64,000 nucleotides of DNA from Plantago major (lineage: Eukaryota > Streptophyta > Magnoliopsida > Lamiales > Plantaginaceae): assembly GCA_026545765.1 (NCBI GenBank), contig CM048841.1, forward strand, positions 3,837,212-3,901,211. The letters are read 5' to 3'. The translations under genes and the position numbers were made by a program. Positions 35,101 through 46,069 of the stretch are shown piece by piece. The notes under the pieces are model-generated. The model was not told the DNA's origin and made no database searches. It saw nothing but the letters and a program-made list of their open reading frames with translations. The first letter of the stretch is position 1. Each line of letters starts with the position of its first letter.

Positions 35101-38100
35101 AGCTCCTAAGACACCACAACAAAATGGTGTTGCTGAAAGGAAAAACAGGACTCTTCAAGAAATGGCCAGAGTGATGTTGAGCTCAATGAACCTGTCAAAA
35201 AGGTTGTGGGCTGAAGCTGTGAACACTGCTTGTCACATAATCAATCGTGTCTATCTTCGTCCAAGTACTCTGGCCACTCCCTATGAGATTTTGAAAGGTA
35301 GAAAACCCAATCTTAAGTACTTTCATGTCTTTGGATGTGTGTGTTACATACTCAATGATAGGGAACATCTAGGGAAGTTTGATGCTAAAAGTGACAAAGG
35401 AATCTTTGTAGGGTACTCACAAAATAGTCATGCGTATAGAAAATACAATCCTAGATTGCAAACTATACAAGAATCTGTGAATGTTTCCTTTGATGACTCT
35501 GAGCCCTATGCCCAGAATAAGATCTCTGCAGGTGCTGAATAGGTTATTGACACAACCCCTGACTCTTCTGCACATGGAAACGTTCCAGACACTATGACTC
35601 CTGCTGCTGATCAAAGTGAAAGAACCCATGATGTGGGCAATGTTGTGCCAACATCCCCCCTGTGCAATGTTGACTCAACATTCAGTTCAACATCCCAGAT
35701 TTCCACCCCTGTTGATGAAGAACAAGCTGATCCCCACAAAGGAGACCGAGGTCAATCGATAATGCCTCTAGCATTAATGCCGCACTACCACGACTCACGT
35801 AAGGATCCTCCTCCCGCAACCAAAGATCATCCCAGTTCCCAGGTAATTGGAAATCCAGGAGGGAGGACACTGAGGGGAAACACGCACAAAAACTACAAGG
35901 AGACACTCAGACTTGCTGAAATCTGTCACTCTGTAAGTTCCTCGTGCTTTGTTTCTTTAATTGAACCTAAAAATGTGAAAGAAGCCCTTACTAATGATTT
36001 TTGGATAGAAGCAATGCAAGATGAGCTTCTTCAATTCCAAACAAATGAAGTCTGGACACTTGTTCCCCGCCCCCATAACATAAATGTCATAGGAACCAAG
36101 TGGATTTTCAAAAATAAGAGTGATGAGAAAGGGGTAGTTGTAAAAAACAAAGCCCGATTGGTTGCTCAAGGTTACACTCAAGTAGAAGGCATAGATTTTG
36201 ATGAAACCTTCGCTCCTGTTGCTAGATTAGAATCCATTCGCTTGCTCCTAGCCATAGCATGTTGTCTTAAAATAAAACTCAAACAAATGGATGTTAAAGG
36301 AGCTTTCTTGAATGGCTACATTGACAAAGAAGTGTATGTTGAACAACCTGGAGGGTTTGAAGATCCTCTTTACCCTGACCATGTTTTTAAACTAAGAAAA
36401 GCATTGTATGGTTTGAAACAAGCCCCTCGTGCTTGGTATGCTAAACTGACTGAATTCCTAGTTGGATTAGGGTTTAAGAGGGGTGAGGGAGATCAAACTC
36501 TGTTTATTCTCAGGAAAGGAAATGACATTTGCATTGCTCAAATCTATGTTGATGATATTGCTTTGGTGCTACTAACCCCTCTTTGCTAGAAAAGTTTGTT
36601 CAAGCCATGACAGGAAACTTTGAGATGAGTATGATTGGTGAACTCAGTTTCTTCTTGGGGCTCCAGATACAACAGAAACAGGATGGCCTCTTTATCTCTC
36701 AAGAGAAATATGCCAAGAATCTTATCACAAAATTTGGTCTGGAAAATGCCAAACCTTGAAAGACTCCATGGCTCTTGCTCAAAACTCAAAGAAACCGATG
36801 TTGGGATTTATGTTGACCCAACATTGTATAGATCAATGATTGAAGTCTCTGTATCTCTCACCGCACACGACATCATGTTCTCTGTTTGTGTATGTGCCAG
36901 GTATCAATCCAAACCCAAAACATCTTATTTAACTGCTGTCAAAATAATCATTAGATATATATATCAGGAACTGTTAATCTTGGATTATGGTATGCATGTG
37001 ATTCAAACACTAATCTGTTGGGATTTAGTGATTCTGATTGGGCTGGTGACTTAGATGATCGAAAATCAACTAGTGGAGGTTGTTTTTATCTTGGACCAAA
37101 TCTTGTGTCATGGTATAGTAAGAAACAAAATTGTGTGTCTCTCTCAACTGTTGAATCTGAATATGTAGCTGCTGGGAGTTGTATGTCTCAACTAATTTGG
37201 CTGAACAATATGCTGCATGAATATGGGTTCCAAAGTGACACTCTTTTGATGTTTTGTGATAACTTAAGTGTCATTCCAAGAATCCAGTTCAACACTCACG
37301 CACCAAGCATATAGACGTTCGACACCATTTTCTTAGAGACTTGGTCACCAAACAAATTATTGACATACAACACATTGATAGCACAAATCAGTTAGCTGAC
37401 ATTTTCACAAAGCCTCTTGATAAGGAGAGATTCTTCAGTTTGAGAAGGTCTCTTGGTCTATGCACTATTTGATGTGATTTGTTGCAAGCAATGTTGACAT
37501 AACATCACGGTCAACATTGACTTCTGTGTTTATCTAACGATGTCCTTTTGTTGTTTAGTTTTTTATTTTTTTCATTGTGTTTCTGTGCTCCTGTGCTTCT
37601 GTACTGGTCTATGGATGTTTCTGTTTTGTAGCTTACAGGGGTGATGCTTAGGGTTTGAAAGGCTATTTGAAACCAAGGTTGAAAGGGATCGAGTCTCATG
37701 TGTGTTTGCTTTTTGTAAAACCCATTTTTGCTGCTTTTTGGCTATTTTTACTCGTACCTTGACTCGCACTTGATGTTGCCTCTTGTCCTTTATGCTTGAT
37801 AAATCTAATGAATTATGATAAAAAGGGCTCGAAGTGTTTCCGTCGAGGATCGTGTTGGGCAGGTTTCAAATACTATCCAGATATCGACGTGGCCAATGTA
37901 TCATATGTCGTGAGGGTTGATGGCCTGTACTGAAAACCGACACGCACAAAAGTGCCGATTCTCGTAATGCCGCTGGTTCACTTTCTGAGCACCAAATTAC
38001 CCAATGTAGTCAAATGAGTGATTTTATGCCATGAGACGTGTGTTTGCCTAACTCCGCATAGGCTTCGGCTTTGGAGCGGATTCATACGTGTTCCAATTAT

Positions 38101-38948
38101 TTGACATGGTTCACGGTCTCATGGTCACCCCCACTCAAACTTATGCTAATTGTTCAATTTATTTATTTTTGAGGCATTGTTGAGTGTGTTTCTTTGGTAT
38201 TCCCTTCTCTTTCTGTCTTTGCTTGCAGCATCAGTGGTGTTAATCGAATCTGCACATCTTGAGACTTGGTTTCCTGGCTGACTTACATTAAGAGTGGTCT
38301 GATTTCCCGATGTTGTCATCAATGTTGAGCCAACATTCAGGACAACATTGACTGTGCTTGAAGGACTTCTTGCTCTTTTGCTGTGTTTTTTGTGTGATCT
38401 CTATATTTTTTTAAAAAATGTGTTTTTGGGTTGGGTTTGAGGGGGAGTACTTGTCTACTTGTCTCTTACATCCATTTTTTTTGGGAATCTGTTAGGTGTC
38501 TTACTCATACTTGATCTTGATTTGTTTCCTAAACCAAAAATGTACCTCCCTAAGTTGAGTATTGAGAATCTTCTTCATGATTGACCTAATTGATACGGTT
38601 TTCATTTGCTTTCCTTAATCTCATATTAACAGTTGTGTACAGATCTTGGTTTGTGCTTTGATATATATGTTTATGATCTATGAAGCAAACCAAACCAAAA
38701 ACACAATCCTCCAACCATATTAACCATATTACTCCCTCTCATTAGCCCACTTCTCCACCACTCATTAAAACTGCCGCCCACCTAAACCACAATCATTACA
38801 TCCAAAAACCAAAAAGTAGTTTTTTTTACTACTCCCAAGCCGCAGTTAAAACAAAAACTCCTCACCTTCCACACACTATTCACCTGTCACTCAAACAAAT
38901 TCCTCTCCCGCTCATCCTCCTTCATCTCTGCACTCACTAATCTGGACA

Positions 38949-40961
38949 ATGTCTTCTCCAACAAAACCCGTCTTGCTCGGATTTTCATTGCAAACACCTG
39001 AGGGGGAGCAAGCATACCCTCTCCCCATCCGTGCGGAACCAGCTGATTTCGAGATTCCTGTCTACGAGCTAAGTGAGGGATCGGAAGAGGGTGTTGAAAA
39101 ATCCCCATCTCCAGTACCAAAACCACCATCTCCATCTCCAACATCACCTACTCAGCCTGAAAAACCCCAAACCGAGTCTTCACCATCAAACCCTTCTCAA
39201 TTTGCTGCAGAAACCCTTGTTAATTTGGGAAATGCACCGGTCGACCTGCCAAAGGATCTGAGGGATGAGGATGAAAGCCCAATGGGGGTAGAGAAAGATA
39301 CTCCCATGGAGGATGCTGGGAAAGATGTTGAACATACTGAAGTTCAACATGCAGATCTGGGAGAAAACCCCCAAAACCCTTCATCTGTTGAGAAGGATGA
39401 TGTGCAACAAGCTGACAAAACAGGGAAAAAGGCTACTGATGGCCTGAATGGTGATGAGAATTAGACCAGCATGCACTCTGAACATGTTGAGAAGCCCGCA
39501 AACGAGCCTACTACTGAACCAATTGTTGTGGAAGATTGGAAGTCAGATGACTCAGAGAAAACAAAAAGCGACCCTATGAATGTAGATGAGGATGTTGTTT
39601 CAACATCGGCTGCTCATGATAATAACAATGAAGTGAATGATGAAAGCTCTGATGATCTGGAGGATTATGAGCCAGAAACGGAAGATGACTCTAAGGATGA
39701 GTCAATGATTGATGAAGAAGATCTGACCAATGCCGATGAAAGCTCAGATGACTCTGAAGACTATGAGGCTGAAGTAGAGGAAGAGTCTGAAGATGAATCA
39801 CTTGATGATGAGGATGTCATTCTTGGAGAAGATCAGATTGAAGATCCTGAGGTAAATGATCTACCCTCTGAACCTGTTTTTGTAGATGGTTCTGATTGGG
39901 ATGAAGATGCAGTCTCTCATTTATTCTATGCTAACAAGAACTTAGAAAAATATGAGAAAATCAAAAATAATGCAATGGATGTTGAGAAGGTAATCAAAGA
40001 GGAATCATTTGAAGAGTATAACTTAGTTGCTTACCTGAAGAAAAGGAACCTCTATCATGCTGTTACCCAATATGCTGCCTTTGTTCCTGAAATCATCAAA
40101 GAATTCTATGCACATTTATCTGAGAATTTTGGTATTGAAGGGCATGGTAAACATCATTGTGTGTATCTTAGGGGTGATGTATTTTTCTTGAATTCTAAGG
40201 ATATCAATACTGTGCTGCATAGAAATAGGGATGAGGTTGAGACCCCTGTGAAGGTGACTATGGATGAGATTGCTAAGGAGCTAACTCCAGGAAAACTACA
40301 ATCTTGGCCTAGTGGGACTTTGGACTTGAAATATTGTTGTTCTCTAGTCTCTGTTCTTGCCAGGATCTGCTTGTACAACTGGCTGCCATCTTCCAACAAC
40401 AACAAGCTCAGTCAAGAGGCAGCCATGTTGCTCTACAGGATCAAAATGGGCTACAATGTCAATCTGGGAGAAAGGATTCTCAAGCACCTAGAGAATTCCA
40501 AGAATAGAGGGATCATAGGCCATTTGATTCTCCCATCCACCATCTTTGCAGTCCTTCAGTTGCAGGGTATTGAGGTCAAAGCCAATGATGTCTATCATTC
40601 CAACTTCAAATCCATCACAGTCACCAAGCAACTGCTGGAAACACATGACAGGATCTGTGATCTTCCATGGGTGGATCCTGAAGTTCCCGTGAACATGGAT
40701 GTGGAGGAGAATATTCCTCTTCCTACAGGCAATGCTGATACACCAGAAAGTTCTGTGGCTGCTGCTCAACGCTCCAATGTTGGCCTACATGTTGGTTCAA
40801 CATTGATCCCTAGCATTGAAACTCTTTCTACAGGTATCCTAACTGATCAGGACAAGCTGATTCTGGAGCAAATCAAAGGACTTGATGAGCAGATCTCTAA
40901 CAATCTGAAGTTCAGAAGCACTCTAGTATCTTTTCTTTCTTCACAAAAAGGGGGAGAATAG
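38949..40961 (+). pseudogene. Extra 3' ORF region of the Sirevirus-like element
   Basis: Part of the retroelement downstream of RNase H. The first part is Pro/Ser/Glu-rich and acidic (QTPEGEQAYPLPIRAEPADF near its start). A long Asp/Glu/Ser-rich stretch follows (about 39.5-39.9 kb). The last third is a globular region (LYRIKMGYNVNLGERILKHL, then GHLILPSTIFAVLQLQGI) that resembles the 'putative plant transposon protein' domain often attached to plant LTR elements. I see no signal peptide or membrane span, so an envelope role is not supported. Broken. Confidence 0.65.
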
Positions 40962-41059
40962 ATACTTAAAATTTTTAAGTTTGTTTCAATACTGAACAAT
41001 TTCTATTCATTTTGGGTCTGTAATATGTTAAATACTCTAGAACTTATCTTAGCTGTCTG

Positions 41060-41186
41060 ATTAAGGGGGGAGATTAACTTAGCTATCTGATTAAGGGGGA
41101 AATTAGCTCTTAAGTTGTTCTTAGTTATGTTTCTACTAACCTCTTATTTTGTTTTGTGATGAAAGACTAAGATTAAGGGGGGGGAT
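41060..41186 (+). other. Multiple polypurine tracts before the 3' LTR
   Basis: GATTAAGGGGGGAGATTAA, GATTAAGGGGGAAATTAG and GATTAAGGGGGGGGAT occur within about 120 bases. The last abuts the 3' LTR and is the likely plus-strand primer. Repeated tracts are a known Sirevirus trait. Similar GGGGGAG tracts lie further upstream near 38441, 39002 and 40949. Confidence 0.75.
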
Positions 41187-42055
41187 TGAAAGTGCAGTAC
41201 GCACTTGTATTTTGATAATCTTGTCTTTCAATAATCAGTTCCAAGTTTGTGTTTGTTGTTGTTGTTTGTGAAGCTGCAGGACTACCAATGTTATAACATT
41301 GTGACATGATAGAATTCAATGCTGGCATAACATTGAAGATATAACATTGCAGTCGACATCAAGAACAAAGCACATTGGACAGGAAACTTGGACTGAAAGT
41401 ATTTACAGATCGAACAAGAGATGATTTAAGGAAAAAGAACAACTTGTGGTGAAAGCGAGAAGGAATATATTTTATGAAGAATCAAAATATGGAAAATTCC
41501 TTCTATGCGTGTATTGAAGAAAACAAGAAAAAAGAAATTTCCTTTGTCGAGATTCTATTGCCCCTGCTGAGATCCTATTGCCTTTCGACTTGGATGGAAG
41601 CTGTCGATATATCAAGTATATATACAAGGACTCAGCCGAGCAATTGCGATGCCTTCTTGGTTGTCTATCAAGATTTTATTAAAGAGTTTAGGCTACTTGT
41701 TTTCTGCTAGCTTTGGAGTTTGTCTAAGAGTATTCATTGTTGGAATAATTCTTTCAAACATCGACCTAGAATAGCTTTTATTGTTAGTTCTTCTAGGGCT
41801 AGTTTTGGTTGTTTAATAAATCATTTATGATTGTATTAAACCTAGTTGATTAGATCTACTTTTCCTGTCAGTAGATATTTTGCCTAAAGGCGTGGCCAAC
41901 ATATTTATATATTGTTGGCTTGGTAATAGAAGTTTTATTCTTATTCATCCGCTGCCTATTGTTTATTGTGTTGAAGACATTGTTGAACAACATTGTTGTC
42001 AACATTGTCTATTGATCTTGTTCTAAGTACCAATCCGGGATCCTACGTTCTAACA
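41187..42055 (+). repeat. 3' LTR of the Sirevirus-like element
   Basis: 869 bp, closely matching the 5' LTR with about 14 substitutions and one small indel by eye. It is followed by the target copy CAAAT at 42056-42060. Confidence 0.95.
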
Positions 42056-42241
42056 CAAATCATCTCGCCATCTCTCCATTGTCGATCATGATGCTATTCC
42101 TTCAGAAATCTACATAAAAACTTCGAAAAAAGGTTAGAGGTTGTTCTGTGATTTTTTTTTGTGATTAGATCGAAGAATTCATGGTAGATAGTTTATCGAT
42201 CGTATATTTCCATTGAGATTTTGACTAGTTGTTGATCGTAG

Positions 42242-42311
42242 ATGTCGAATTCAGCTGGAGCAAATTCAACAACTGATGATGCTGATGTACCTGCACAAAT
42301 ACAAACTACAG
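42242..42311 (+). CDS. Candidate first coding exon of an unidentified gene or transposon
   Basis: ATG at 42242 reads MSNSAGANSTTDDADVPAQI plus QTT and one base, then a donor-like ACAG|GTCATG. It is Ser/Thr/Asp-rich and hydrophilic, like the disordered N-terminus of many nuclear proteins, FAR1/MULE-type ones among them. It follows a leader-like region (42056-42241) that continues from 31282 across the retrotransposon. No later exon is recognised before 45 kb, so this may be a relic. Confidence 0.3.
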
Positions 42312-42409
42312 GTCATGTTCTATAATATTTTGTGCCTTGTTTACGTGATTTTCTCACATGATTACATGTTGTAGTTGTTTTGTAACTATTAGTGAGTAAT
42401 TTTTAATAT

Positions 42410-43385
42410 ATTCAATGCTATATGTCATATGATCCATGTTCTCTGCATTACAACACATGATACCATGAAAAGTAGTTGGCATGTGGCAGTGAAGACTTGT
42501 TATAATGCCTATCCCATGCTCACTATCATATGCTCCATGTTCTCTGCATTGCACCTCATGATACCATGAAAGGTAGTTGACATGTAGCCAGTGGAGATTT
42601 GTTATGATGCTTATACCATGCTCACTGTCATATAATCCATATTCTCTGCATTGCACCCCATGATACCATGAAAGGTAGTTGACATGTAGCCAGTAGAGAC
42701 TTGTTATGATGCCTACACCATGCTCTCTGTTATATGCTCCATGTTCTCTGCATTGTACCCCATGATACCATGAAATGTAGTTGACATGTAGCCAATGGAG
42801 ACTTGTTATGATGCTTATACCATGCTCACTGTCATATAATCCATGTTCTCTGCATTGCACCCCATGATACCATGAAAGGTAGTTGACATGTAGCCAGTAG
42901 AGACTTGTTATGATGCCTACACCATGCTCTCTGTCATATGCTCCATGTTCTGCATTGCACCCCATGATACCATGAAAGTTAGTTGACATGTAGCCAGTGG
43001 AGACTTGTTATGATGCCTATACCATGCTCACTGTCATATAATCCATGTTCTCTGCATTGCACCCTATGATACCATGAAAGGTAGTTGACATGTAGCCAGT
43101 AGAGACTTGTTATGATGCATACACCATGCTTTCTGTCATATGCTCCATGTTCTTTGCATTGCACCCCCATGATACCATGAAAGGTAGTATACATGTAGCC
43201 AGTGGGGACTTTTTATGATGCCTATACCATGCTCTCTGTCATATGCTCCATGTTCTTTGCATTGCACCCCATGATACCATGAAAGGTAGTATACATGTAG
43301 CCAGTGGAGACTTGTTATGATGCCTATATCATGCTCTCTGTCATATGCTCCATGTTCTCTGCATTGCACCCCATGATACCAAGAT
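42410..43385. repeat. 102-bp minisatellite, about 9.5 copies, alternating unit types
   Basis: CATGATACC recurs at about 42456, 42557, 42659, 42761, 42863, 42963, 43065, 43168, 43270 and 43372. The unit includes TCCATGTTCTCTGCATTGCA and TAGTTGACATGTAGCCAGT. Middle units alternate between CATATAATCC with AGTAGAGAC and CATATGCTCC with AGTGGAGAC, giving a 204-bp higher-order period. Because 102 is divisible by 3, a repetitive open frame runs along the minus strand. I regard it as a by-product. Confidence 0.9.
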
Positions 43386-43670
43386 AAAGACTGAGATCGT
43401 GTACTACATACAAAATCCTCAAATGATAATGCACAGGTACAAAAAAAATCTATAATTTCAATTATTTGTTCTATGTTCTTAATGATTTGTTCAATGCTCT
43501 ATACATTTTATAATGCTCATGTTCTCAATCATATGTTTTATGATATCAATGATATGTACTATGATCTCAATGTTACTCATATCATGTTTTTTTTTTTTTT
43601 CCATGTTTCCAGATTTTTTGGGCTTTTTTTAATTAATTCTATATTTTTAGAAACTTTTGTATAAATGAAA

Positions 43671-43860
43671 TATTTCCCGGAAAAAAAATCATTCATTTTT
43701 TTCGATTTTTGTTTAGTGTTGTTATTTTGTGTTCGATCGTGCATGTTAATGTTTTTTGCATAAACAAAATATTTTCCGGAAAAAAAAATCATTCATTTTT
43801 TTCCGATTTATGTTTAGTGTTGTTATTTTGTGTTCGATCGTGCATGTTAATGTTTTTGTG
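43671..43860 (+). repeat. Tandem duplication of about 99 bp
   Basis: Two copies, from about 43671 and 43770, run from TATTT(C/T)CCGG through AATCATTCATTTTTTTC, GTTTAGTGTTGTTATTTTG and TTCGATCGTGCATGTTAATG. They lie between the minisatellite and gene-free spacer. Confidence 0.85.
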
Positions 43861-44911
43861 TTTGCATATACGAGTTATTTCGATTTTTCGTTAAGTTTTT
43901 AAGATTGTTTTTGAGTTGGAGGCATTTTGGTAAAGTTACAAATATTTTGTGTTGCGTTTAGCCGAAAACGTGTTGCGTTTAACATTGATGGTATTGAATT
44001 TATAACACCGATGTTTTAACAAAAGCGTGTAATGTTTATGGCTATAACTATAATATTTTTCGGCCCTTTTAAAAGATGCTCCCAATGAACTTACTCTTCG
44101 AAAAATAAGATGTCTAAGTTAATTTATCAAATCAGCTGGTTTATGAACTACTACCGTGTGTATACCGACTTAGACTTAGACTTTCATTTAATAAGCTAAA
44201 TATTAAATATGTTCACCAATAAATAATTGATAACCTAGTATCAAACAATGTGCTTTTGGACAAAAACTATGAAACGTACTGTAGTTGAGGAAGTCGGTAT
44301 GTGTGCTATTATTAATTTTAAGAAAGAAAGCTTAGCATGACCAAGAATAATGACTTCATGAGTTAATTGTGATGTATCTACCTTAGTTATCAGCTCTGTA
44401 ATGTGACACCCCAACAACCAGCTGTGATTGGCAAGAAAAGAAATGTAGATACATTCTATATGCTCAATTATTGATATCTCACAACATTAATCAATCCTTA
44501 TTTTGCATCTCCCAATTTTATATCTATAGGGACGTGGGAGACTGGCCAGCCCACGTAATTATTAGGGAAATTGATGTGAATGGAGCGGTTTTTGTTAAGG
44601 AGAGAGTAAAAAGTGTAAAACAAGTGTCATAAAAAATTGAAAGTAATACATTTTTCTTTGCTGTTTATGAAAACTGCTTTATCTATATCAATTTTTAATT
44701 ACTAATATATGGAGTAATTCAAATGTTAAGTAATACTCCCGCACTTTTAGAATACAACGGGTAGGTTGTTATTATTTGAAAATACAATTTACGTATTGTA
44801 TGGAGTTGGATAAGGTATTAAAAAAATTAAAATGTGATATAAAGACGAAAGGGATGGTGTTTTACGATAACACTAAAAGATACTCTGCTTCCCATTACTT
44901 GATTCAAGTAA
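43861..44911. other. Gene-free spacer
   Basis: AT-rich; no gene, RNA or complete repeat recognised. Confidence 0.5.
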
Positions 44912-45079
44912 TACTCCCTATTTTTCAAAGTAAATATTTTATATTTTTCTCAATACAGATTTTACATTCTCATTTTGTCATTATTTACGTCCATAAACAT
45001 TTTTTTATACTTTCTTTTACACTGGAGTATAATCTCCATGTTCAAAACCATGTCATTTGATTTGGAATGGAGAGAGTAT
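44912..45079. mobile_element. Probable Stowaway-like MITE
   Basis: Bounded by TA-ACTCCCTATTTTTC on the left and GGAATGGAGAGAGTA on the right, with an AT-rich non-coding interior. The ends match only partly, so the call is tentative. Confidence 0.5.
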
Positions 45080-45136
45080 CACTCACATTTACAAGATACT
45101 CCTCTTTCCATTACTTGTTTCACTACTAGTATTACA

Positions 45137-45470
45137 GTGTGTTTTGTTCGGTTCTGAGGGTAATAAGGGGTAATTCTGGTCTCCATGCCAATTTACCTTG
45201 TTTGGTACAATTACCATGACCTGATTAAATTCGACAATTACGAAACCTGAATTTTGTTGAGTCCGACCGGACTAGACACAATATGTCAAGTTTAATTATC
45301 TATACAAGGTGGATAATAGTAAAAATTTGTTTTTTGCAGGCTCAAATTATCCAGTTTCATTTTGTTAGCACCAAACATGGTATTTTAGACAAATTATCCC
45401 TTTAAATATCAACTTCCGACCCATTTTAAGTTGCCAGGTAATTGGCAAATCCAATTCAAACCAAACACAC
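45137..45470. mobile_element. Short TIR element (MITE), superfamily unclear
   Basis: The left end GTGTGTTTTGTTCGGTT and the reverse complement of the right end GTGTGTTTGGTTTGAATT agree at most positions. The 334-bp interior is non-coding. No clear target duplication. It lies about 600 bases past the RRT-type stop codon. Confidence 0.5.
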
Positions 45471-46069
45471 TTTCAGGGCAGGTAGTCAGTTGTTTAGTCA
45501 TCTCACTTGAAGTAAAAAGTCACATAGAGAAAGATTGTGCATCTCATCTACAAGCATGGCATTAGTAGTAGCAGTACCAATTTCAACCATAAAATTCCAA
45601 TACCAAAGTTCTCAAACTTGGAATACAAACAAAGCAACAATATACATGAATGGCAACAGGACAGGATGAAAGCTAAAGCTTGAGTCAATTTCAAGTTTCA
45701 AAAGAACAAATCTATAAAATGTATCTGTCTGTGTACAATCTTCCAGCAATATAAACAACCCTTCAATGCCAGGGTTGGATTCTATACATGAATGGCTATT
45801 ATTATTGTTGTTATAATAAATATATCATTAACTTATATAAAAACACAAATTATGTAGTCAGACTGCTCTCAAAATCCAATCTTTGTCTCCCCCGTCGTCT
45901 TCCCTTCCAATCCTCTCCGGGTTTGCTTATGTGTGAGCAATCATAGAAACTTCGAAAAAGGCCTCCCTGTAACAAATTACTCCTTTCCCTACAGGAAGCA
46001 ACCGATGTGTCTCTATGTCCATCCAACACACGATTGCAAGTATTTCTAACCAAACACTAACAACAATGT

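Larger units (their letters stand above)
31283..42055 (+). mobile_element. Sirevirus-like Ty1/copia retrotransposon, near-whole but broken
   Basis: LTRs at 31283-32153 and 41187-42055 both run TG...CA and are flanked by the 5-bp duplication CAAAT (31278-31282 and 42056-42060). A primer site resembling the Met tRNA site, TGGCATCAGAGCC, lies at 32156. In copia order follow: gag (about 32.2-34.2 kb; two Cys/His zinc-knuckle-like motifs, CFECQGWGHYQNEC and CTYCHKLGHKKRYC), integrase (about 34.3-35.5 kb), reverse transcriptase with YVDDI (about 35.7-36.6 kb), and RNase H (about 37.0-37.4 kb). Then come a long extra 3' region (38.9-41.0 kb) and several GGGGGAG tracts. By eye the LTRs differ at about 14 sites and one small indel (about 1.6%). 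With a commonly used plant rate this gives an age well under a million years. About five breaks in the coding part; not functional as it stands. Confidence 0.92.

Noticed and set aside
38887-39374. Short antisense frames over the Sirevirus 3' region
   Set aside because: Shadows of the acidic and Pro-rich plus-strand region.
42354-43369. Repetitive protein with 34-residue repeats (YLSWYHGVQCREHG)
   Set aside because: Explained by a 102-bp minisatellite whose unit length is a multiple of three; no start context, signal or homologue is evident.
42410-43385. CRISPR-like array
   Set aside because: Units are contiguous tandem repeats without unique spacers, and the genome is eukaryotic.
45850-46053. 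Small minus-strand open frame just after the RRT-type stop codon
   Set aside because: It falls in the 3' UTR, and the upstream exon chain already ends at a well supported stop with the family C-terminus.
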